Made by a program: the position numbers and the translations under genes
Shown: piece after piece, positions 1-10,434 of the stretch
Layout of the letters: the number at the start of each line of letters is the position of its first letter
Numbering within the stretch: the stretch's first letter is position 1
Assembly (NCBI GenBank): GCA_021234155.1
Contig: JAJEKV010000050.1
Coordinates: 10,300,495-10,364,494, forward strand
DNA: 64,000 nucleotides
Direction of reading: 5' to 3'
DNA from: Isoetes taiwanensis
Taxonomy: Eukaryota > Streptophyta > Lycopodiopsida > Isoetales > Isoetaceae
The notes under the pieces: generated by a model
Database searches by the model: none
What the model saw: only the letters and a program-made list of their open reading frames with translations
What the model was told of the DNA's origin: nothing

Positions 1-2447
1 ATGTTCAAGGCGTACCCCAAGCTTTGGCTCCAGATCTGATCCCGCACTTAGCAAGAATATATGCTTTTTGGGATTCTTTTGCTAGACCAGACACATATTG
101 GATATTAAAGTGGGTGCAACCTCACTGGTTTGGAATACACAATCAACAATCTTCATTAAACATCAATATAACTTGTATATTTTATTATTGAATATTAGGT
201 ACAACTATTCCTCAGAGGGAAATAGATGATGCACCTTTGAGAAATGTTATCAATAACCCTATCACATTTACACGAGTTAGAGGGAATCTCAAAAGCTCAA
301 AGAAACTTGCGGATGTACCTTTGACTCTGGGCTTCTTCATAATAATTTGGAAAAGAGAAATGTGCCGCCGCGATAAATTTCTTGTATTAGATAATTTTTC
401 TGGGGAAGGGATTCCGGCTCGAGAATTTTTGGCGGTACGTAGGGTAGCATCTTGTAGAGCAATTTTTCGGTGGAATCCAGGCCACCGAAATATCAAGCGT
501 AATTAACACCAACCGAGTTACATTCCCCAAAATATTTCCGAGATCACGAAAGTGGCAAGAATATAGAAACAAATTTGTGGCATTTTGAGTTCAAGCTTTT
601 GCGATGGCCGATCTCAGATAGCGGGAGATTTTTGAAGCGCCGTGTAATCAATAGGTGCGTCGTTGCTTGGCAATGCGAGGGGGTTTGAATTTTTCTTATT
701 CTTGCGAGTTTAGATTAATATTTGCTCTATTTTTCTTTCTTTCTGTGTTTTAGGTAGATGCTTCCATGCTTTTGCATAGCCTATGCGGGAAGAATACCTA
801 TGGATGATGGGGGTAGTCTAGTTGGTGGTGCACATCTTGGTTGAAATATTTTGCGAGATGCATCTAGTAGTTTCTATGCCGAGCAATCTTCATGAGGGAA
901 ACCCATTAGAGTAACATTCACCATGTTTGTCCAATTACTTAGTTTAGATTTTTATATTTTTATTGTGAATGATAATGTTTTTTAGAATGTTTGTGCTTCC
1001 TGTCATGTTTGTTATTTTTTTTTATTACTCCTATATCAATATTATATCATAAAGTTTTTGTTTGTATTATTTGTACACTTTCGTAAAACTATCAGCCTGG
1101 GATTGCTGCAAAATTCCATCTAAAATAAGAGGCAAAGTTTCACGCCCACTAGGATTTTTTTTTCCCAAAGACTTTTAAACTTTTTCTTGCGTGCAATTTC
1201 TACACGTAAATTTTTACATACAAATTATACCCCGCAGTATATACAGTCAAATTATAGATCACATTCAAATTATACAGAGAGTTAATATAATAGCCATAGC
1301 TATAGCCGTAGTCTGCAACTCTAGCTTCGCTAATGGCTCCCTGCGAGGCTATGGTGTCCGTCGCCAAATATCTTTCTTCTCTTCTTTCTTGCCAAAATGA
1401 TTCCCTCAACTAGGCCAAATAGGTAAATCGGACCAACTAGCTCTATTTTAGATCCGGACAGAGCAAAGCTTCAATCCGTCTTCAAGAAGTGAAGGAGTAT
1501 TGCACTTTGCCAGCAGTTTGGATCAGAGGCTAGACTCTAACCAAAGACGAGCAAAACCATCAAAACAAACTTTAAAACACTCAGTCGCAAGAACAAAAAA
1601 AAATTCAAGCAATTGCTGCATTGCCAAGCAACGACTCACCTTAATCCTTATAATCTCACATGCCATGCTTTAACATATGCTTTATTTATCTATAACCAAT
1701 CTACATAAAGCAGGCTCCATCATGAAAAGATAATAGGTAAACCAAGATTGACATGGTATTACCATTCTTTTTGTGTTAGAAAGTAAAAATACAAAACTCT
1801 TAATTTTGCACAAGGGATAAGGTCATTGGTAAACAAATGTTTTCAGTTGCATGATGCCTAGATGCGATGCATCATGTGGCTGCCCAATTTCATGTCTACA
1901 TGTTGCCTAGATACTTCGTAAGAATAGTGCCACTCCGACCTTCACCTTTCATCTACGCCAAATACAACAACATTTTTTGTATCCTCTGCCTCACTCTAAG
2001 ATGGAATATCTAAGATTACTGTGCATCCTGTAATCTTAGGTTCCTAAATTTCGATCATGTACGGACAGCCAGAGCATAGTTATTATATTGTATTGATCAT
2101 ACTTCCTCGAACCTTGAAGGTTATGGAGCCGTATTTACAAAGTATTTACTTTTCACAATAAATCTCGGTGTGATTCCATCGATTTAATATGTGGACCTAA
2201 TTCTAAAGGGTCTATATCAAATACATATACAAGTTATTGCGTCTATGTGAAATCTCACTCTAACGTCAATGTATGTACATTTCCAAAGGATCTGTTGTTC
2301 ATCTTCAACCTCATGCTAGTCACATAGGGTGCATATTCTTTCATCTCGTGCAACAGAAGCCCATATCCATGTCTCAACCTTTAAGTGATGTCGGCATGTT
2401 CTATAACGTGCTATTGTTTTCCTCAAAAACAAGGTGATCTATGTATT
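1..2447. other. unassigned AT-rich flank
   Basis: No reading frame here resembles a protein I recognise. The longest frames, about 90 codons on both strands near 212-506, overlap each other and look like chance. A stretch around 340-390 shares a block of more than 20 bases (ending in ataaatttcttgtat) with 39740-39810, so both may be fragments of one dispersed repeat. The rest is AT-rich with no clear terminal repeats, RNA gene or coding signal. Confidence 0.5.
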
Positions 2448-2452
2448 GCTAA

Positions 2453-2517
2453 TGTTAACCACCTAGTGGTTAACATTGTGCATACACATGTTAGGTGTCA
2501 ATGGTGGCAGACTGACA
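2453..2517 (+). repeat. 5' LTR, first part
   Basis: This is the first 65 bp of the left LTR, matching 32214-32280. It contains the short palindrome TTAACCACCTAGTGGTTAA and stops where CACTA copy 1 begins. The last three bases, ACA, are the target duplication repeated at 14690-14692. Confidence 0.85.
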
Positions 2518-2960
2518 CACTACTACAAAAATAGGTGTAAATGGCACAATTATATGCCATTTTTTCCCTACATAAATGACACTTTTTGGATATGCCATTT
2601 GTGGATATTTGTGCCTCAAATGCTCCGCCTTTTTTGTGCCATTTAAGTGTGGTCAAAATATGTGCCATTTAATTGACATGTTTATGTCATTTAAGTGACA
2701 TGCGATGTGACATGTATGTGTGGTTCATGCGCCACTCAAGTGCCATTCAAGTGATGTACATGTGGTGCATGTGTCACTGAAATGCCATTCATGACATGTA
2801 ATCTGACATGTATGTGCGGTGCATGTGCCACTCAAGTGCCATGAGTATGACATCCATATGTAGAGCTTGTGCCACCAAAGTGTCATTAACGTGGCACGTG
2901 GCATGCAATGCCATATGCCATTCAAGTGACATGAATGTGTGGAGTGATTGCCATTTTTAT
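2518..2960 (+). repeat. left terminus and subterminal repeat field of CACTA copy 1
   Basis: After the terminal inverted repeat, the motif tgccatt (and its complement aatggca) occurs many times in both orientations, mixed with catttaagtgacatg-like units. In En/Spm elements such fields bind the TNPA protein. I infer the same role here from position and repetition only. A 66-codon frame read from this stretch is a by-product of the repeats. Confidence 0.8.
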
Positions 2961-3159
2961 ATTCTTTAAATAAAATTAATTATTGTATGGTTATGTGAAC
3001 AATGATAAATAGTATTTCTATAAAGAGAGACAATAGCAATATATTCAATAAAATGTCATGTATTGTCACATGGATACAATGGTATTTAAAATAATGTCAT
3101 AAGGCGAGGACAAATAAACTTATTGAGAAATACTTGCTCAACAAAGATAATGGCCAAAT

Positions 3160-5350
3160 GATCAATGAGTTTATGGCATCCTTGAATGTCGTAAATTAAA
3201 CTTGTTGGATCAAAGAATTGATCATTCAAATGTCCGTGGTTTATGCTTTGAACCATAATAGAAGCATTACCGTTCCCAATGGGTTGGCAAAGGCAAGTTT
3301 TTTCTTGGATCTATTGAGAAAATCCTTCCATGTCCAATGATTGATTATTTCTTAACTCAAAATTTGGACTTCCATGTTTTCCTAAAGTAAAGAAACCAAA
3401 AATGCTTTGTGTTATTTTTTAGAAGTTCAAAAAATTAAACATAGATAGAGATGTTACCTGTAAATCCTTCTTGACATGTTTTGTTGGCACACACTTGTTT
3501 TTTTAAATGTGGAATTGCACTTCCCTAATATTCAAATTAAAAAATATGAATTAATGTAAGTCTCATACGTCAATAAACAAATGCTACTTTTACCTGGCTT
3601 CCAAGGGATGCTTCTTTGTTCATCACTTTCCTCATGGCCTGCGTATACTTATTATATAAGATTTGATGACATATAATGAGCATATTTAGAGATGGTTTAC
3701 TTTACCTAGCATCCAACACACGCTCCTTTGTAACTCAGTTTTCCCATAGCCTACATATTAGTTATGTAAATGATATAAGTGGCTACACTCATATTATATT
3801 TATTACATATGAAGTAGCTAAGCACAACCAATAAAGATGATTTCACAATACCTGGCTTCCAACTGATGCTTCCTTGTTGATCATTTTTCTAGCAACCTAC
3901 GTAGATTATAGGACTATTGGTGGTATAGCAAAATGCAAAAATATATCATAGAGATGTTTTGACATACACAGCTTCCAAGCAAGCTTCTCTGCTCGTCATC
4001 TTTTCCAAAGCCTATTATGTAAATTTGATTAATGATATAAGGTAAATAGAAATAATTAATACAAATATTTTCACAATACCTCTTGGTTCGTATCTTCTTC
4101 AAGTTTTTTCTTCTTAGCGGATAAACTTTCAATCTGTTTGTGCAACTCTAGAAGCATAGATTTGGCATCATCCACCATTTGTGTAACATCACCTTGAGTT
4201 TCTCTAGGCTCTTCAAAGGTTTCATGAAGAGCAATTGGAACTTTTTGACACGTTTGCATGTATTTCTCACATTGAATGATGGTGAGGGATGCGCCCCAAA
4301 ACTCCATAGAGGAAAGCAATAAATTAAATAGAAACTCAAAATATAGTTTTATGGATAAACGAAGATGTAATCTCACATTAGATTTCTCTACCAAGTCTAG
4401 CGTCTTGGCTCCCCTTGGTAGATTCCCATATCCTTTAGAGGTATGAGCTTCATCTGCAATTTCAACCGTGGTTGGGGACCTTTGCATCTTTTCTTTCAGA
4501 ATGTTTAACCAAGTGAATGAAACTTTATGCATTTACATGACATTAACCAAGTACATTATAGAAGTTGATGGAATCAAACTTTTACCAGATACATGTATGT
4601 ACCAGCATAGCCATTTCTTCCTGTGTTGTTAGCACGCTTTTGATCAGCTCGGTTCTTTTTGTTGCGACTGCTTGAGTTCTGAAGAATATTAAATTTTAGT
4701 ATTTGCATCAGGAATACTTTGAAAATATGAAACAATATGATTAATAATATACTTTGTATTCGTTTGTCTCCATATATGCAAGAAACTTGAACCACGTATC
4801 ATTTTTCATCCAATCGGCTTTGTTGGCTCTTCATTATTCTTCCGTGCATACGGGACCTTATCACATACCTCCTCCTTGCCTCTCTAATAATGTTTTAGAA
4901 AGGCGTGTCCGTAATGTTTTTTGTCCCACTCAGCCCCATGGGATTACAAACCAATCCTATATTCACAAAACAAAAAAAATCACCACTATTGTAATCAAAA
5001 GAAAAATATAAAACTATGAAGACTCTATTTTACAAATATGCACTTTTAATTAGAATGTCTAAAATTACCTGCATTGTTCGTCGTACAAGGTCTAATTGCC
5101 CTTGGGGAATTTTTCTCATGTTTGAAATGGATAGGTCCACATGCTTTTTGATAAGTACATTTAGTTTCCTGTCAAAATAATTCTTGTAGGCACCACAAGG
5201 GTTCATATCAGCATCAAATTCCAATTCAAATGGTCTTTCCTCTCTTAAAATTCTCCTCATGGCACCATTTGATAATCTTCGTAAGTGGTTCCGCCGTGCT
5301 TTTTCATAGTTGGGTTGGTGATCTTCGCCTTTGTTTTGTTTAATTTCCAC
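3160..5350 (-). pseudogene. TNPA-like (plant transposase, Ptta/En/Spm type) gene, copy 1
   Basis: A split minus-strand gene. Exon 5350-5069 encodes a segment with a GPNx-like PCGAYKNYFDRKL motif and ends at a clean donor (CAG/GTAATT). A second block at about 4940-4745 carries TWFKFLAYMETNEYK after small frame damage. A third, near 4690-4574, has the SRNKKNRADQKRANNTGR-type basic motif typical of the family. 4532-4371 and about 4330-4083 encode a coiled-coil-like acidic/basic tail (KQIESLSAKKKKLEEDT). Four short repeated exons follow (3590-4015). The last exon, about 3390-3160, holds the family's C-terminal pattern (GHGRIFSVDP... DAINSLIIWP in copy 2). TNPA proteins bind the subterminal repeats and help excision. 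The true start is uncertain: an upstream ATG lies in another frame. Confidence 0.75.
3590..4015 (-). repeat. four tandem exon-sized repeats in the TNPA-like gene
   Basis: Four blocks of about 45-50 bp, spaced roughly 110-140 bp apart (near 3595-3645, 3705-3755, 3848-3900 and 3967-4012), share one pattern on the minus strand. Each has an acceptor side and codons reading A-x-x-K-M-x-x-K/R-E-A-x-x-G-S-Q, followed by a GT donor. The matching blocks in copy 2 lie at about 16036-16430 and agree better with one another. They look like a microexon duplicated several times together with its introns. Confidence 0.65.
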
Positions 5351-6511
5351 ATAAAAAGTTAGTAAGTGAAAATAATAAATTAACTAGGATATTAAAACTT
5401 TGCACAAACATTATTGCAACATCTTATATGGGATACAAAGAACTACAAAATCTTAGATATTAGTTGGACATGCATTTTTATTTTGGCTTTATAAGGGTGT
5501 GTTGTTACCCCATCCTATATGAGGCATAATTTCAAGGCAATTGCTTCTCGCATATTCGTCAAAAGTGTCAAATTGCAATGAAAAGGGCTTTTGAATAAAG
5601 GATGTCTATATATTTTTGTGGAACCTTCTAAAGTAACTTAGAAAATGTTTACTCAAAAGACAAGTTCTCACACTTGAAACAATGGTTGTGGCAGAAATGT
5701 TTTTCTCGTAGTTTGCTAGAAGGCGTATACTCGAGGTGACATCATGGGCTCAAGGTGACATCATGAGGCGTTTTGGTTGGTTTTACCATAGAACACAGTC
5801 ATGGATGTCATGGGGTTGTATTTGTTCATTTTACCATGAAAATGCTCATGATTCTAATTAAAAAAATTCTGGGTCCTTTGCATCGGAGATAATATTATAC
5901 CATGGTTTTAATGGTAAGAATTTTTTATGGCATTTTCATACCTAACGTTGCATTGCTATATCCAGAAAATCTGGCTTGGCCCAACCATTTTGGAGCCACA
6001 CATAGTTCGGATGCTTAGGATCTTTGGCCGACTAGGCGGATCTGCAACAAGGAAGATATAAAATGTCTATTCAATTAGGTTGAGCAGTGCATGATAAAGA
6101 ACAAATGGCTTGGGCATTGGACCAAACAAGTTAATAATGCTACATGAAAGATGTCAAATACCTTAATGTTTTTTAGCTACGATTACATTGAATAATATAG
6201 TTTCGACATTGAAATAACATTTGAGTGGTAATGAAAATTGCTATCCATTGTATGTTGGAGATGTACTTTGGAAGAAGCTACTAAAAGCGCCTTTAAAAAA
6301 TAATCTTGACCTTGTTGAGACCGATCACGCACCTTGACCTTGATCTGCACCTTGACCTTGATCACGGAACAACACTTAGAGGAGGTTCGAGTCTACCAAT
6401 CCGCTCAGCAGTTTGATATTCCCCAACCAAAACACACAAATCACAACATCGGCAAATCAACTATACAAAATTTCATGATTTTTATTTAACATTGAATGAT
6501 TTTCATCTTTG
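5351..6511. other. non-coding interior of CACTA copy 1
   Basis: I see no protein frame here. There is a short direct repeat gaggtgacatcatg / caaggtgacatcatg near 5735-5765 and a short ctgcaccttgaccttgat repeat near 6310-6365. The stretch matches 17781-18918 of copy 2, so it belongs to the transposon and not to a separate insertion. Confidence 0.6.
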
Positions 6512-6514
6512 AGT

Positions 6515-6592
6515 ATGGCATTATGGAATGCCGTTGTTGATACAAATGCTAAATCAAGCAATCTAAACAAGGCTCGAATGTTCTTTGATGAT
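6515..6592 (+). pseudogene. PPR-like fragment 1 (copy 1)
   Basis: 26 codons read [24 protein letters not shown] in part, the shape of a pentatricopeptide repeat (WNAxIxxYAKxGxxxxARxxFDxM). The match is short and I see no continuous PPR gene around it. I infer a captured piece of a host PPR gene carried inside the transposon. The same piece is at 18919-18996 in copy 2. A related segment follows at 7684-7746. Confidence 0.6.
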
Positions 6593-6649
6593 CACGTAAG
6601 AATCGGAGATGTTGAATTACTCCTAAAAGGACCCGAGCGTAGAAGGAAT

Positions 6650-6990
6650 GGTATCATTGGTAAAAATAGCACCGCTATGGCGTTGAATATGCATACTACG
6701 CAAGGAGATCCTTTGGACCTCTGCATTTCCATGATAAGACTATTACGAGGTGCCAAAAAACCAGCCCTTTCAAGGTATGCAAGTGACCATGGTGCCAAAG
6801 AGGCGAGGCCTAGAATTGGCGGATCTATAGATGAAAAAACCTCACTTGGATTTAGAACTTGGAACACTACCATGGAATACCTCCAAGTCCTCCCAATTGG
6901 CGGGAACCTTAGGGTTGGAAAAGCCGCGAGTCGGAAAACTAAAATGCAAAAGTTCCCAAAAATCACTTTGTGTAGTGAAGCCCATGCCAT
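6650..6990 (-). pseudogene. captured LSI2-like transporter fragment (copy 1, damaged)
   Basis: The minus strand encodes the start of an LSI2-like silicon/arsenite efflux transporter (ArsB/NhaD permease superfamily), seen clearly in copy 2 at 19053-19415. Here the frame is disturbed: a 14-bp stretch (taaagcccctgcag) is missing and several CTG/CAG triplets are altered, which removes the GRTAGALLG segment. Recognisable parts include [24 protein letters not shown] and the NDT-like end. It is a promoterless gene piece, not a working transporter. Confidence 0.75.
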
Positions 6991-7385
6991 ATCTATTGGC
7001 CAAGAAAATATAATCTGTACAGAATGCGCCATACAACCTGACATACAAAGGCGGCAGAGCAGAGGATTATGCTCCGGTTACTAAGCAGTACTATATGACC
7101 AATATATATAGCAAAGCGAGCAAAGCCAAATCTAAGAACTTGACCTCAGCTATGCATATGCACGTGGTGCTTTACAAATCAAATATATAGGCTTAAACCA
7201 TGATCTTGGTCTTAATTCATTCATACCGGATCACGTAATTGAAGATATTATGCTTGCGAGAGATTGAGGCGTGCTTTCGGATCTCGAGGATCGATCCAAG
7301 CATGCATGCGAGATCGCGGATCACATAGTTCCAATGTGCAAGGAGGCTTCCATCCGAATCCAAACTTATATGGCGTTGAAAAAAG

Positions 7386-7640
7386 ATCGAGATCTTGCCA
7401 TTCCTTCTTAGATTCCCTATTACTTAACATACAACAAATGCAATGAAACAAATTAAGAAGAATTCAAAACCCTTTTGTTGGTCGTCCAGATGCTCCTTTG
7501 TTGTGTGCATCCGGCTCCTTTGTTGTGTGCATCCAAAGATTTCCTTGAAACTAGCATGTGCAAGTATGTAAACCGATGAAACCTTGGACTTCATGTATAT
7601 ATACAAGAATTATGATTTTTTCAACCACATTAATGCAAAG
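7386..7640 (+). repeat. internal direct repeat A, CACTA copy 1
   Basis: About 250 bp (ccattccttcttagattccc through attatgattttttcaacc) recur at 9133-9385, and at 19858-20098 and 21598-21838 in copy 2. The pair encloses about 1.5 kb that includes PPR-like pieces. The repeat starts TGCTGCC and ends TTTTCA, loosely LTR-like, but its flanks show no target duplication, so its origin is open. Confidence 0.75.
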
Positions 7641-7683
7641 CTATGCGACCTCTACGAACAATAGAGCACACTCTTATCATCTT

Positions 7684-7746
7684 TTGCACTATAGAGCAAA
7701 TGCTAAATTAGGCAATCTAAAGGAGGCCCAAATGGTCTTTGATGAT
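7684..7746 (+). pseudogene. PPR-like fragment 2 (copy 1)
   Basis: 21 codons read LHYRANAKLGNLKEAQMVFDD, the second half of a PPR motif. At the DNA level it resembles fragment 1 at 6515-6592 (shared pattern aatgctaaat...gcaatctaaa...tctttgatgat), so both derive from related PPR repeats. It lies between the two 250-bp direct repeats. Confidence 0.55.
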
Positions 7747-7849
7747 TGTAAGGATGCAATTTCCGAAAGGAGCATAAAGGGCTTCTTGTTAAGCTAACTT
7801 CCAAAGAATTTGAAGTTGCCTTTGCCTCATAGGACGAAATCAGGTGGAG

Positions 7850-9000
7850 GGAAATTCAGATTTTTGTCTTCACTTGGGATGGCAAAAAGCAAGGTTACAT
7901 TCTGACCTAATGGGGAGGCCTTTGAATGGGAAGCCTTTGAATGGGTGGATAGATGGGACCCAACACAATTCAAAGTTCTGCTTCTTCCCATCTAAAGGGC
8001 AAATTTCTTGTCCATCACAATTGCTTTTCGGGCAAATTTCTTGTCCATTACAATTGCTTCTTCCCTAATTCCCTGGCACACAATTCAAAGGGCTGCTTGT
8101 TCCCTATCTAAAGGGCAAATTTCTTGTCCATTTTGCAGAATTCATGATATAGTAACATCTTTAACTCTATTATCTTAAACCACATGCCTCAAAAGTAACC
8201 ATGATCTAGCCATTGTCTTCATAATCTCCCAAACCAGATCATATGAGTTTTACATAATTTGAGGAAAAGGCTGACAAGGACACCGCAACATCGTTGAAGC
8301 CGTATACTTGGCCTTATCTATTCTAATCAATCAATCCTTCTAGAAGATCTTCAATTTTCAACTTTATGATTGCGGCATGCGAAAAAGACTATCTGCCATC
8401 TCGGATCTGGATGGCCGGACTTCAATGGTTGCGCTTCCTCAAGCTTCAACAATATGTTAGGATCTGATTCATCCATTTAAAATACCTTCAAGACTCCTAC
8501 ATGGATAATTTCTCGCCCCCTATACCACGAGATCATGGATAATCTGTTCAAGGGCTGGTTAACTTTGCTCATCTTGATAATTCTATCAACTAAATGTTGG
8601 CTCATAGGTTTGGCGGGGAGAAAAGAGGAGAGCACCAATGGAATAATTTGCTTCTTTATTTGGCAATCTCTTTCATTTGTTTCGACTTCAATTAATGGGA
8701 GGACGTGCATGTGTATTTGTCCTAATGTGATTCTCATATGGACAATATGCTCCATCTGCCAGCGGTATGTCTGTAGCAAAGTAGAATGAGACTGTTTCAG
8801 CTGCCAATAATCTTGAGCAAGAATGTTTGTGATACAAGGGGCTGGCATTTCTTCAATCTAACAGAGATAGCATTAAGGTTGACTGTGCTACCGGTGCTAT
8901 AAAGCATGTCATTCAATTGTTTGGCAAGACCTATGGTTAAAGGTCTGAACCCATACCATTGTTGCAGCCCCATCTCCGCCACCATAGCCTGGGAAATTTA
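7850..9000. other. non-coding or unrecognised captured DNA in CACTA copy 1
   Basis: This stretch matches 20320-21470 of copy 2. It contains a short repeated unit, gggcaaatttcttgtccat, three times between 7990 and 8140. A minus-strand frame at 8797-8985 (copy 2: 21156-21455) is shared by both copies and contains GLQQWYGFRPLTIGLAKQL; I do not recognise it. It may be another captured exon. Confidence 0.4.
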
Positions 9001-9009
9001 TGATTGGCA

Positions 9010-9085
9010 TGGAACTCTATGATTCTTTGGCTATGCCCGACAAGATGATGGCAAAGAGGCATTTGGGCTCTTCATGGAAATGAAG
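9010..9085 (+). pseudogene. PPR-like fragment 3 (copy 1)
   Basis: In copy 2 this piece reads WNSMIAGYARQDDGKEAFRLFMEMK, a textbook PPR repeat. In copy 1 the same DNA has gattctttggc in place of gattgctggc and catttgggctc in place of cattcaggctc, which breaks the frame. A GTATGA donor-like sequence follows the last codon. Confidence 0.65.
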
Positions 9086-9132
9086 GTATGAAGCCATAGC
9101 ACTTCGAGGAGACGAAGGGATTTATCAAGATC

Positions 9133-9385
9133 TTTGCCCTTCCTTCTTAGATTCCCTATTACCTCTTTGTACAACAAATGCAATGAAACAAATTAAAAAG
9201 AATTCAAAAACCTTTTTGTTGGTCGTCCAGGAGATGCTCCTTTGTTATGTGCATCCGCTCCTTTGTTTGTTAAAAGCGCATCAAAGATTTCCTTGAAACT
9301 AGCATGTGCAAGTATGTAAACTGATGAAACCTTGGACTTCATGTATATATACAAGAATTATGATTTTTCAACCGTAATAAATCAA
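9133..9385 (+). repeat. internal direct repeat B, CACTA copy 1
   Basis: Second member of the 250-bp direct repeat that starts at 7386. Differences include loss of one base in the poly-T near the end and altered CTG triplets. Confidence 0.75.
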
Positions 9386-9655
9386 TTTCACAAGCAAAGG
9401 GCTTACGAGCAAAGGTCTTACGAGAAGCAATCAAGTAGGAAGTCCGCCCGGGCTTTGTCTTTGTGAAGAATGGACCGGGGACTCAAGGGAGCATCAAATT
9501 TTCTTAAAAAAGGGCGGAAAGACACATCTGAAAGCAAACTAGGTATCTACCAAATTTAAAAACATTTCTAAAATAGAATTGCAAGCAACTTCACTTTGTA
9601 TTTTCCACATTGTGCGTAAATAGTGTCGGATAAGGGAATGCTTCTTGTAATGCTT

Positions 9656-9925
9656 TTATCCAAGATTTTTGAGCCGATGGACGATCGTATGCCTCAATTC
9701 TCTTCCTAATGCTAATATTCTTCTTTTTAAAAAAGTTTTTCTCTCTTCAACATAGGCCGTTTTGGGAGAAACATACTTCATCCTCAAGACTCTCCTCATC
9801 TCCATCTTATTTATCGCACCTTCCCTCATCTGAAAATCATCATCTTCACTATCTTGTTCTGAGCTTGAATACTCCATAGGCTCGTCAGAATCCATTTCGT
9901 GCATCTCCAACAATCTGCTCAGCAT
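9656..9925 (-). CDS. acidic/basic exon divergent from the transposase (copy 1)
   Basis: This minus-strand frame starts MLSRLLEMHEMDSDEPMEY. It is strongly acidic (SSSEQDSEDDDF) at residues 19-32 and then becomes basic. Copy 2 (22003-22290) continues the protein in a cleaner frame with KRPMLKRKKLFKKKN, a likely nuclear localisation signal. The frame lies head to head with the TNPD-like gene, about 500 bp away. I do not recognise the family. It could be the first exon of the minus-strand TNPA-like gene, with a very long intron holding the captured pieces, or another captured exon. Confidence 0.4.
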   Translation of the reverse strand: MLSRLLEMHEMDSDEPMEYSSSEQDSEDDDFQMREGAINKMEMRRVLRMKYVSPKTAYVEERKTFLKRRILALGRELRHTIVHRLKNLG

Positions 9926-10434
9926 TTCTCAGATCGAGATAGAGATTGGATCAAGAAATTTGCATTCGCGGGTAAGTTCCTTTTTTCCCTCGTTTTTGTT
10001 TCTTTTGTTTTTTGTGTATGATTTACTGGTAATAGTTCGAGTTTTAGTTAAAACAACATTAATATCAAACAAATAAACGGAACATAGTAGGTTGTTATGC
10101 ACAAAATAGTTTTTAAGATCATTTAGTAAATAAATCTGTTTGGATTATCCCTATAGTCTATTATTTTGTTTATGGTGCATCTAAAATTTTTAGACTAGGG
10201 GCATAACTTTACACATGAAGGATAATTTAGTTGTTTTTGAGTAATGCATTATTGTGGAAGATGAGTTAGTTAGATTAATGGCAAAAGCACATTTTGAAGA
10301 GTTGATGCAAGATAATTATATTGTTTTGATTAATGGCTTTACCTAAATTGCTACACTTTATACTAGATTTGATATATATGTGTTGTACTTGCTAATTACC
10401 TAAATTTCTTAATAATATATAGAAATAAATTTCA

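Noticed and set aside
1191-1409. overlapping 69-codon frames on both strands
   Set aside because: They mirror each other on opposite strands in AT-rich DNA with no similarity to known proteins, so chance is the simplest reading.
2725-2925. 66-codon minus-strand frame and its twin at 15169-15369
   Set aside because: Both lie inside the subterminal repeat fields of the CACTA elements. The shared frame only reflects element identity.
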